A stretch of 64,000 bases of DNA. Source: Pseudocercospora fijiensis CIRAD86. Its lineage: Eukaryota > Ascomycota > Dothideomycetes > Mycosphaerellales > Mycosphaerellaceae. The DNA lies in contig NW_006921538.1 in the NCBI RefSeq assembly GCF_000340215.1, positions 2,300,651-2,364,650 of the forward strand, given 5' to 3'. A program made the translations under genes and the position numbers. Below the pieces are notes generated by a model. That model saw only the letters and a list, made by a program, of their open reading frames with translations. It was not told the DNA's origin and did no database searches. This document shows, piece after piece, positions 55,843 to 64,000 of this stretch; the first letter of the stretch is position 1; every line of letters starts with the position of its first letter.

Positions 55843-57111
55843 ATGGACGCCTTCCAAGAAGCCATCAATGGACAAGACGTCTTCGCGACCACATACCAGC
55901 AAGGCTTTTACATTCCTCCAGAGCGCTCCGACCACGCAGACATGCCTTGTCGCGGAGCCAGACCAACTCAGGTGGCGGCTGATCTTGCTGCCATGATTCC
56001 CAGTAGCAATGCGCCTCAATACAAGGTGGAGCAGTTCAGTGATCCAGCAACACCATCCCGGAACACACCAGAAGTAACGCCAGACCACGAAGACCACGGA
56101 TCAGGATCGTCAGCACTTTTTATCAAGCAGTCACCACACTCCTCGCCTCCAACGGCACAACACTCTTTTCGTGAAGAGAGACATCCAAGCCTTACACCAT
56201 CCGTCAACACAGGGTCGAAAGAAGATCCAATCGACATCGATGATAATCGCGAGTCTATGGCCCCGGCGCCGGTTGCGCCACCAAGAAGTCGCAAAGGTCG
56301 CTCACTCGGCGAGAATAGCACGAAGCATATCCGCGACCTGCGGGCTCAAGCTGAAGGTGGCAGCATCGAAGCAGCTCTCAAGCTTGGCTGGAGTGTCGAG
56401 CGCATGACCGTTCTCTTCAACCAGGACAAGTTGCGACGCGGCGTTCCGACGGCGATGGACACACCTATCGATGATGAGAATCTGCTCGCTCGAATCGAAC
56501 AGCGGAAGGAAAATGGCCGAGAAGCTTCCAAGCGACGTGCACACAAGTTGAAAGTCAGAGCGAACCAGGGTGATTTCGAGGCTGCGAAGAAGCTGAAATT
56601 GAGCAACAAGACGATGAGCACTATGTTCCCGAACCATACCGAGGAATTCCCGCTTCAGCAGAAGACCGAGCGTGCGGTTAGTCCGACTGAGCCTCTTCAC
56701 TTCCAGCAGCATTCTGAGCGGCGAGGGACCGTGACACTCGGAGCGTCCAATCACCCGACTCCACGACTGGCACCACGCTATCCAAGTCAGACTCATGCTC
56801 AGGCTCTCCCGGCCGCTCCCACCTTTCGCAGCGAACAGTCTTGGGGCAACTTGACGCCTTACGGTATGCAAGCGTCCGCCTTCCAGAAGACTGAGGTCCA
56901 CCTTCTCACTGCTCGCGATGAGTGGATGCGAATGGCCGCTATTGCCCACAGTCAGGCTCAAGCACTTGACCAACGTCTTCGGCAGCATCTCCGACTACGA
57001 GAGGATATCGGCATGGCGGTGTTCGACGCAATCGCGCCCAATAGGAAGCCACGAGAGCAGGAATTGAAGTGGATCCAGGAGAGCGGGCAGGAGGATGCCG
57101 TGGTTGAGTAA
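55843..57111 (+). CDS. Unrecognised 422-residue protein, probably nuclear
   Basis: The frame is open from 55,690. I prefer ATG 55,843 (MDAFQEAINGQDVFATTYQQ) because the 51 codons before it are Thr/Pro/His-rich leader-like sequence. The first half is disordered, Pro/Ser-rich, and holds an acidic hydrophobic patch DPIDIDD that resembles a SUMO-interacting motif. The middle, about residues 160-260, has two similar helical blocks: RDLRAQAEGGSIEAALKLGW and KLKVRANQGDFEAAKKLKLS, each with (R/K)xQAxxGxxEAAxKLxxS/W. This looks like a small internal repeat. The C-terminus, about 350-410, is a likely helix bundle (REQELKWIQESG end). I know no function. It appears to be a lineage-restricted fungal protein. 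Confidence 0.7.
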   Translation: MDAFQEAINGQDVFATTYQQGFYIPPERSDHADMPCRGARPTQVAADLAAMIPSSNAPQYKVEQFSDPATPSRNTPEVTPDHEDHGSGSSALFIKQSPHSSPPTAQHSFREERHPSLTPSVNTGSKEDPIDIDDNRESMAPAPVAPPRSRKGRSLGENSTKHIRDLRAQAEGGSIEAALKLGWSVERMTVLFNQDKLRRGVPTAMDTPIDDENLLARIEQRKENGREASKRRAHKLKVRANQGDFEAAKKLKLSNKTMSTMFPNHTEEFPLQQKTERAVSPTEPLHFQQHSERRGTVTLGASNHPTPRLAPRYPSQTHAQALPAAPTFRSEQSWGNLTPYGMQASAFQKTEVHLLTARDEWMRMAAIAHSQAQALDQRLRQHLRLREDIGMAVFDAIAPNRKPREQELKWIQESGQEDAVVE

Positions 57112-57559
57112 GAAATCGGTGCGATTTTGATTGATTTGATATGGATACCGAGCGATCTCTTATACGTGTATATGTGCACGGGCGTTAGTGGGATAGGATT
57201 TGCTTTTTACATTGTCAGAATATGGGATGGGGGAGGTTACTTACTATTTGAAAGTGTCTTTGCAGCGACCATCTTTCGATCGATGGCTTGCATAGTGATG
57301 CTGCGAAGTTACCACAGAGATACATAAAGAACCGAGACCTACTTCTCGATTGTGCGAGAATGATGTGTTAGCTTCCCCAACGCTCGACTCAACTCTGAAA
57401 CAAGCTAGCAACCACATGGACCCACTCAGGTGCCTCTTTCAACGCAGCAAACGCACGAGGAAAGCCTTCAAAACTCTCATCGACATCTGTACCCAAAGCC
57501 TATACTCCTATACAAACTCACCGATCAACCACAACCAAATCTACACTATATTTCAATCT
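57112..57559. other. Intergenic region
   Basis: Normal base composition with no convincing gene. A 78-codon frame at 57,350-57,586 has no features of a real protein. Confidence 0.6.
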
Positions 57560-58040
57560 CTAGCTCTTGAGTATACCGGTATCTAGCATGTCTGCATCCT
57601 TCGACCACCTCTTCACCTGTATCACTCTACACCAGAACCACCCAGCTCGACAAAGGCGAAAGTCCGGCAAGAGAGCTCGAGACTTTTCCCAGAACTTGCC
57701 ATCTTGAGTAAAGATGCCATCGCCGAGCAGCGGCGCAAACACAAGTCGACGTTCGCCGAGCCCGAAGTCTGTGTGCAACTCAGATCACTATGCTACCATA
57801 GGATCAGAGATAGGACTGACCGGTGAACTGCTTGCTAAGAACAGCCTCGGTGTTCACTGGATCCACGGTATCGATGCCACGAAACCCTAGCAGCTTTTGC
57901 TCGAAAGTGGGCCCTGTCTTTTCGACAATTTCGAGCATCAGTCGGAGCAATCGCTGCTCACTGGCTGCACGGAAAGCTTTGGTGATCAGCTCAAGCCCCA
58001 AAGGCCACCGGCCGTTGTCGAGTGTCGGTGGATTGGATCC
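57560..58040 (-). pseudogene. Cytochrome P450 fragment (CYP52-like), part 1
   Basis: On the minus strand it reads NPPTLDNGRWPLGLELITKA ... GFRGIDTVDPVNTEAVLSKQ-FT, then a 62-nt intron (GTCAGT...CACAG near 57,800-57,740) and [34 protein letters not shown]. This is the N-terminal third of a CYP52-type P450, membrane-bound heme enzymes that hydroxylate alkanes and fatty acids. After ALL the similarity is lost, and the heme-binding two thirds are absent. Upstream, the gene is cut at the Copia insertion site (58,040) and continues at 63,400. It was probably already a truncated pseudogene when Copia arrived. Confidence 0.75.
58036..58040. repeat. Copia target site duplication, left
   Basis: GATCC, matched by GATCC at 63,400-63,404. 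Confidence 0.9.
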
Positions 58041-58169
58041 ACTTGGAGTGTGTGTCCAGGTGTCAGGGTCCATCACGTGCCTGATGCCTGAGGCTGCAAC
58101 TGCTGCACTTTATCTTCGGACTTCCAGATAGATTAGTCCTTCTTCCTAATTACATCAGTTACATCAAGT
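58041..58169 (+). repeat. Copia 5' LTR
   Basis: 129 bp, ACTTGGAG ... ATCAAGT. It differs from the 3' LTR at three sites, all C/T or G/A. Confidence 0.92.
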
Positions 58170-58529
58170 AGTTATAAGCCCCCTACGTTTCTAACGCATT
58201 CTATACGTATTCTAATAGTTAATCCGACTGCTACGTAGATAGCGCTCGTTACTAAAAATTGCGCCGATACTATTATCGTCGCCGCTATCCTCGCCGCCCT
58301 TAAGTGTTCTAGCAGGTGCTAGTCCGACTCGAGTCGGTTACTATCCGTGTTAGCTGTCCGCTATACTAGTTCCTAATAATAGTGTCGGCTATCCGCTATA
58401 CTAATACAATAAAGGCGCGCCTATCGGCGGCCTCTTAAGACAAGTCTATAGTCTCTTTCTATATCGCCGTCGCTGTCCGTAATAGCTCCCCCTACAACTA
58501 CTAACGCTTATATAAGCAACATCCCTAAG

Positions 58530-59440
58530 CTAAAGAACAAGGAGAATTATCTAGTATAGGCCTACGCCGCTAAAGGCGCTCTTAAAGGTATGTCGGTATA
58601 GCGCTATATATAAGGCACCCGCTAGCGACCCCTTTCTAAGGCCTCTAGTAAGTCTTCTAAAGAGTTTAAAGACCGCTAAGATAAATAGGACTCTAAAGAT
58701 CAAACAGCGCGTACCTAGATCTTTGCTAATTATATTAGTAATATTTAACAATTACTGCTTAGTCTATCTACATCCTAGGAAGTATAGGACTTCCTTAAGA
58801 AGAAATATACTAGTAAAGGTAGGTCTACTAAATTCATGCTCTACTAGGAATATATTACCCTTCGGTATAATAGCAAGGACATTAAGAAGTTCTATAATAA
58901 GTACAAGAAGAAGCTTAGTGCCTTAAAGGATACTAAATTAGCTATTAGCTAATACTAGGCTGTCTATATGTTTATTATATAGATCTCTCTATTCTACGAG
59001 GCTTTCGTATAGATGCGCCGTAAGCAAATGCGCGCCTCGGAATACACTATTAATAACAGTACCCTTAACAACATTATTAGCGCGTTACTTAATAAGAATG
59101 TAGCTTAATTGAACTAGGCCTAATACAACGGCTTCTTTGGCCTTTAGCGCTAACTACAACAATAAGGTAGTAATAGCAATAACAACGGTCGAGGTAACTC
59201 GAACCGTAGCGGTCGTAGTAGCCGCGGAAACAACAATAGTCGTAGTCGTAGTGGAAACAACTAGAATAGTTAGAATCGTAAGAAGTGCTTATACTGCTAA
59301 GGCGCTTACCTATCCGATCGGTGCTATACTAAATACCCTTACCTAAAGGAAGAAGACCGTCTTCGTCGCGAGAAGCAGAAGGCTAAGAAGAAGCAATAAC
59401 AGGCGTTAACTGCTTAGTAGCAATAGCAACTACTATCTAG
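58530..59440 (+). pseudogene. Copia gag remnant
   Basis: The frame begins with LKNKENYLVQAYAAKGAL-like sequence (one stop read as Gln), followed by KFMLY.EYITLRYNSKD and IKKFYNKYKKKLSALKDTKL, typical of a Copia gag. A Gly/Asn/Ser/Arg-rich linker (about 59,160-59,270) leads to the zinc knuckle C-L-Y-C-x-G-A-Y-L-S-D-R-C near 59,285-59,325, with the His changed to Tyr. A Lys/Gln-rich tail follows. Numerous TAG/TAA stops make it non-functional. Confidence 0.75.
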
Positions 59441-59470
59441 TTAGAATAGTACTTAGGGCCTATATACGGC

Positions 59471-59495
59471 TAATGCTACCCCGGGGGTGTTATTA
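59471..59495 (+). repeat. 25-nt palindrome between Copia gag and protease
   Basis: TAATGCTACCCC, then GGGGGTGTTATTA. Here it is read in the polyprotein frame as NATPGVLL, a different frame from the Gypsy copies. Confidence 0.9.
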
Positions 59496-59499
59496 GACC

Positions 59500-62400
59500 T
59501 AAACCACAATTACGCCTTTACTATAAACACTATAGTTACTATTAGCGACTAGGTTTCTACGGCTCTTACTGCTAGCACTCGTACTACTAATTAGGTTGTC
59601 GACTTAGGTACTAGCATATATATAGTTAACGACCCTTTATTACTTATTAAATATAAAGGCTGTTACATTCCTGTCCGGTTTAGTAGCAACACGAAGCACG
59701 CTACGATAGTTGGTATAGCTTAGACTGAGGTTGTTAATAAGCGTAGTGTAAGCAACATAAAGTTGTCCGATACACTATATATGCTAGGTCTAGTAGCTAA
59801 CCTCCTGTCTACTAAGAAGCTTGCCGATAAGGGCTGTTTCTATCGGAATAACAAGCGCGTGCTGTTTACTATTATTAACGGCTCGGAAGTTACTATTGCT
59901 TAGACATACCGTAAGAATAGTCTTCCCTACCTCTATATACCAACCTCTAGTCTAGATAGTAAGGTAGTTGCCCTTATATTAAAGAAGGGGGTGCCTAAGA
60001 AGGGGGTGCCTACAGGCACTATAGATAAATAGCATCTGCGATATAGCTATATTTATTACCGCAAGCTACTAAGGATGGAATCTGAGGGTCAAATTGTTAT
60101 TACTAGTACTAAGAAGGACTTCCGCAACTGTATTGCCTATCGCATAGCTATGTTATACAAGGAATACAATCGGCTGCTACGCGTACGACTATCTACGATC
60201 TATTACATTGTCTATGTAGATGTAGTTACTATTACTAATCCTAGTCTATTATAGGAGCGCTATTTCACACTGTTTATATGCGCCAAGTTAGGCTATCGAC
60301 ACGAATATGCTAGCACGCTTAAGTTAGGGGCTATAGTAGCTATTAAGGACTATCGTATATATGTCCGTACATAGACTAGCTATTCGATCCCAATCTACCG
60401 CCTCGATAGAGGGGGTGAATACAGCGGAAATCAGCTATTAAGCTAGGCCCGTAATTAGGGCATTGTACTGCAGGTTACAGCTCCTTATTCTTCTACTTAG
60501 AATAGCCTTACTAAGGTCAGCAATTACATCGTATACACGACTGCGAGAAAGATAATGCTGCAGGCTAACCTTCCTAAGTTCCTATAGCTATATGCTATTG
60601 CCTCCGCTATACAGGTCCTTAATATTACGCTAACCGCTAACGGAGGAAGCCTATATACTATTGTCGCTAAGGAGCTTAATTAGTTACGAACACAGCCGCG
60701 TCTTTAGCACCTTCGAGCCTATAGCTATACTGCTATTGTCTACGACTATAGTATAGCTCGTAGCAAGAAGTTTGACGCTCGTAGAAAGCTTAGCAAACTA
60801 GTTAGTTATACGAAGGGCTTAGTAGACTCTAGCAAATACATAATCTACTTGTCTAACGAATACAAGGTTGTTGCCTCGAAGGATGTCCAGTTTATTAAGT
60901 TAGAAGACGACAAGTTGTCGCTTCTAGAGGATATAAACCTATACGCCAATCCTAATAATCTAGCTAAGAACGAGTTTGTTACACTCGAGTCGGTTATGCC
61001 GGCTTTGTTTAATTCTATAAGCAACGAGGCTCCGTCGCCTGCCGAGGCTACTAGTATAGTCTAGCGTCTTCTAGCTTAGCAAGAAGAACAGCCTGTACAA
61101 GGACCTATACAGGAAATAGCTAATAAGGTCGCTAATCCATTACTAATCGATAACGACCTTCTAGACGTTCAACCACTAGCTTTAAGTAATAAAGATAGCT
61201 TTTAGTTAGCCGAGGAAGAGCTAGTATATAATCTAAACGCTAAGAAGGGCGAGCTAGGCTAGTTGCCTGAGTTTAAGCGACCAGCTGAAGCTGTTAGTAA
61301 TCGTTCTACGCGCAAGATACGGAGCAACAAGTCGGCTCGTAACCTATTGCGTAGCTATCTAGCTAATTGTAGTATTAAGCGGTCGACTCGACGCATAATA
61401 GCTAATATACCGATAGCCTATATAAAGGGCTTTATAGCTTCCTACTACATTGCTAAACAGCCTAATAAGCCTAAGGACACTATTCCTATTCCAAAGAGCT
61501 ACAAGGAGGCGACTTAGTCGCTATACTAGCTATAATAGAAGGAGGCCTATAAGGCTAAATACAAGTTACTAATCGACAACTATATATAGGTATATATATC
61601 TCGGTTAGAGGTGCTAGAAGGCAGGAAGGTTGTTCGTAGTCGATAGGTCTTTACTATTAAGCGTGACGCTAATAGCAAGGTAAGCCGGTTTAAGGCTTAA
61701 TAGGTCGTCCGTAGCTTTATATAGGTTAAAGGATAGGACTATAATAAGACCTATACGGCTGTAGCTAAGCCGTCTACGCTACGAGCGCTGTTTGCACTAA
61801 TCGCTTATTACGACCTAGAGGCTAAGCAGTATAATATTCTAACGGCCTTCCTTAATACGCTTATCGGTAATAAGTATAAGATCTACGTCGAACAGCTATA
61901 CGGTTTTAAGGACCGTAGTAGAAAGGGCATAGTTTGCCTATTACTAAAGGCACTATATAGTCTGAAACAGTCGCTAATGCTATAGTACGAAGAGCTTCGA
62001 AAGTACCTAAAGAGCCTAGACTTTGTGCTAATAATAGCTAATATGTGTATGTTTAAACACGTTATTAGCGGCTCTATTGTTGTTATCTATATCGACGATA
62101 TAATTATTATCGCTTATACTCTGTTAGCACTAGAGGCAGTAGCTTAGTTGCTAAAGGACCGTTTTAATATGCGAGAACTAGGCGACCTATACTACTATCT
62201 CGGTATGCGGATCATCCGTAACCGCGGTTAGCGCACTATTCACGTCGTTTAAGATGCCTATTTGAATAGGCTTAGTAAGAAATATAGTATGCGTAGCCGT
62301 ATCGGTCTAGCTACTCTAATAGCGCCTCGCTATATTAAGACGTCTATTTAACGCGCACCTAAGGGCTATATAGCTAGTGCCGCCTTTAAGACTTAGTATT

Positions 62401-63110
62401 AAGAAGGTGTTAGTAAGGCACTGTAGCTAGCTATAATTGCGCGACCTAATGCTTGCTATACTATAGGCCTATTGTTACGATTTATCTCTAACCCTACTAA
62501 AGAGCATTATGCCGCACTCCTTTAGCTGATTAAGTACCTAGTTAGTACCCTTAGTCGTAGCATGCGCTTCTAAGGCACACAAAACGATAAGCTCAATTTT
62601 GCTAGATACTATAATGCCTTATAGGCTAACGATCTAGTTACCCGCCGCTCTATAGGCGGCTTCTACTTTACTATTGCAGGCGGACCTCTATTATATAAGT
62701 CCGGCCGCTAGACACTCGTCACACTGTTATTAACTGAAGCTAAGTATATTTAACTTACTATAGGGGCTAAGGAAGCAGTTGCCTTAGCTCGCTTATTAAA
62801 GGAAATTGGCTATAAGGGCTATATTCTTCTAGTTACGCTCTATAAGGACAATTAGTCCGCTATTGCTATTACTAAGTCGACTAGCATTGATAGCCGTACG
62901 AAGCATATAGATGCTCGTGTTTACTATATTCGAGAGAAGATTGCTAATAGTACTATTATCGTCTAATAGGTTAGTATATATAATTAGATAGCCGATAGCT
63001 TTACTAAGCCGCTTAACAAGATCAAGCACGGCCGCTTTGTTAAACAACTGAACCTAGTAGATTGCAAGGCCGCTATTAAGAGCGCTATAAAGCTAGCTGC
63101 TAAGTACTAA
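59500..63110 (+). pseudogene. Copia pol remnant (PR-IN-RT-RNase H)
   Basis: The protease has VVDLGTSIYIVNDPLLL near 59,600 (a changed D-S/T-G site). Integrase includes HLRYSYIYYRKLL (GAG-pre-integrase) near 60,030 and RLDRGGEYSGNQL near 60,400. Open stretches lie at 60,849-61,064 and 61,263-61,517 in the linker. RT has TAFLNTLIGNKYKIYVEQLY near 61,840, ALYSLKQS near 61,950 and an intact YIDDIIII near 62,090. RNase H has TEAKYI.LTIGAKEAVALAR near 62,735 and DARVYYIREKI near 62,910. The order is that of Copia, with integrase before RT. It is inactive because of RIP stops. Confidence 0.85.
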
Positions 63111-63260
63111 GAAGAAAGAGCCTTTGTTTGCTTTGTCTGTTTAACCTGAGAGTGGTCTAGTTTGTTCACCTATTTCTGCTTACCTAATACCCCTGTTTGC
63201 TTCGCCAACTAAATAGCTATTGTGTTTGGTTTGCTTCATTCTATGGCGATATGCACGTGC

Positions 63261-63270
63261 TGAGGGGGTG
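63261..63270 (+). other. Copia polypurine tract
   Basis: TGAGGGGGTG abuts the 3' LTR. Confidence 0.85.
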
Positions 63271-63399
63271 ACTTGGAGTGTGTGTCCAGGTGTCAGGGTC
63301 CATTACGTGCCTGATGCCTAAGGCTGCAACTGCTGCACTTCATCTTCGGACTTCCAGATAGATTAGTCCTTCTTCCTAATTACATCAGTTACATCAAGT
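63271..63399 (+). repeat. Copia 3' LTR
   Basis: 129 bp, followed by the TSD GATCC (63,400-63,404). Confidence 0.92.
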
Positions 63400-63577
63400 G
63401 ATCCTGGCAGCCCTTTTGCGCGGCGAACGCAGCATCGGCCTATCGAATGTCAGGAGCTATCAACTTGGGCATTATTTCCGTCTCGCTCTATTTACATATC
63501 TGCCTTGCTCGTGCGGCGTTGTATGCCCGGCTTCCGATATATAGAGCCACGAGCCCGATTAAGAGTGGAGTCAGCAT
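63400..63577 (-). pseudogene. Cytochrome P450 fragment, part 2 (N-terminus)
   Basis: On the minus strand ATG 63,577 begins MLTPLLIGLVALYIGSRAYN, a P450 membrane anchor. It is followed by AARARQ and a probable 56-nt intron (63,495-63,440, GTAAAT...ATAG), then ADAAFAAQKGCQ, which matches the usual A-x-KHGC segment before the P-x-LP linker. Joining this to 58,040 with one TSD copy removed restores the order of a CYP52-type N-terminus but needs a 1-nt shift if this frame is right. So the gene may have been broken before the insertion, or the intron call is wrong. Confidence 0.6.
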
Positions 63578-63866
63578 GCTGTATAACGTTGAGAAGCTGT
63601 AGGAAACTGGTAGGGAGCCTCAGCTATCGCTCGAGGTCAGTCAGGAAGTCAGTGTGAGAGGCAGTTGGGCGTCGATTGAAAATACCACTGGGTGTAGAAA
63701 TGCTGCAGTGGTACTGGTATCTGGCCCAGTTGTTGTCCCATGTTTAATCAAGCTGAGCTGCTGCTAGGTGTGAATATCACCTTTACCTCACCTCACTCTG
63801 CTTCCCCAGCTATATGCTGTACCGTACGAACGATCTCTCATTCAGATAATTTTAAATTTGAATGTC
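63578..63866. other. Intergenic region
   Basis: Not RIP-mutated. It separates the P450 remnant from the next gene and should hold the 5' flank of the P450 remnant and the 3' flank of the thioesterase gene. No gene is seen. Confidence 0.5.
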
Positions 63867-64000
63867 TCACAGCTTCTCCTTAACCATAATAAACAAACTC
63901 TCAGCCTCAGCATAAACCTTCCCCTCCCCATCCTCCATCGTCCCTTTAACCCAAGCCTTCCTCCCCTCAAACCTACCACACCAACACCTCACCAAAACAA
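63867..64000 (-). CDS. Probable hotdog-fold thioesterase, C-terminal end (partial)
   Basis: On the minus strand the frame enters at the window edge and reads RCWCGRFEGRKAWVKGTMED, then GEGKVYAEAESLFIMVKEKL and stop (63,869-63,867). The pattern V-x-GRK-x-W-V-x-G-x-x-x-DGEGxVYAEAExLF is the last beta-strands of PaaI/THEM4-like acyl-CoA thioesterases, where the final strands close the hotdog fold. The catalytic part lies outside the window, so substrate and compartment cannot be judged. Confidence 0.65.
   Translation of the reverse strand, partial: VLVRCWCGRFEGRKAWVKGTMEDGEGKVYAEAESLFIMVKEKL

Larger units (their letters stand above)
58041..63399 (+). mobile_element. Complete Ty1/Copia retrotransposon, 5.36 kb
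   Basis: Identical-length 129-bp LTRs (58,041-58,169 and 63,271-63,399), TSD GATCC and a polypurine tract GAGGGGGTG just before the 3' LTR define the element. One frame (first base divisible by 3) runs from about 58,530 to a stop at 63,108-63,110 through gag, protease, integrase, RT and RNase H, with many RIP stops and no indel that I can see. The LTRs keep CA and TG and look nearly unmutated, unlike the interior. It lies inside a P450 pseudogene. Confidence 0.95.

Noticed and set aside
57350..57586. 78-codon plus-strand frame between the unknown gene and the P450 remnant
   Set aside because: No domain, low-complexity hydroxylated residues, overlaps the P450 remnant; most likely chance.

Overview
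The window looks like a filamentous ascomycete chromosome, most likely a Dothideomycete. Its genes carry short introns of about 47-126 nt with GTATGT or GTGAGT donors and CTAAT/CTAAC branch points. Two long blocks show repeat-induced point mutation (RIP): CA has become TA and TG has become TA on both strands, CpG is spared, CAG/CAA/TGG codons have become stops, and Cys/His codons have become Tyr. The class-level placement is inference.

Layout. (1) Positions 1-39,700 are RIP-mutated transposon sequence. They hold a 136-bp tandem repeat, a degenerate Plavaka (CACTA-like) transposase, and four Ty3/Gypsy elements. Gypsy-1 lies at about 6.76-12.76 kb. Gypsy-2 is related to it and is split into 13.37-15.03 and 27.31-29.81 kb by a nested 12.3-kb element on the minus strand, Gypsy-4 (15,030-27,313). 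Gypsy-3 (32,215-39,112) is complete, with 346-bp LTRs and a CTACG target duplication. Between Gypsy-2 and Gypsy-3 lie minisatellites and a tRNA-like sequence. (2) Positions 39,700-58,040 are a normal, unmutated gene island: a frameshifted Zn2Cys6 regulator, EAF1/VID21 (NuA4 scaffold), a MAK11-like WD40 protein, RIB4 lumazine synthase, PCH2/TRIP13 AAA+ ATPase, a DUF3431 protein, an OSCA/CSC1-type channel and an unrecognised protein. (3) A complete 5.4-kb Copia element (58,041-63,399, TSD GATCC) splits a truncated cytochrome P450 pseudogene. (4) The right edge has the 3' end of a probable hotdog-fold thioesterase gene.

The host genes are unrelated housekeeping functions (chromatin acetylation, 60S assembly, riboflavin synthesis, meiotic HORMA remodelling, osmosensing) and form no cluster.

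Three observations matter most. First, a 141-bp segment of EAF1 between perfect 21-bp inverted repeats lies in the wrong orientation; read on the opposite strand it contains the missing conserved EAF1 segment and a canonical intron. Second, Gypsy-4 carries, between pol and its polypurine tract, an extra sense-strand ORF of 935 codons that keeps frame throughout and matches no family I recognise. Third, a 25-nt near-palindrome (arms TAATGCTACCCC and GGGGTGTTATTA) recurs at ORF boundaries of Gypsy and Copia elements. In Gypsy-4 its TAATG overlaps the gag-pro stop with the pol start, which suggests stop-start translational coupling.
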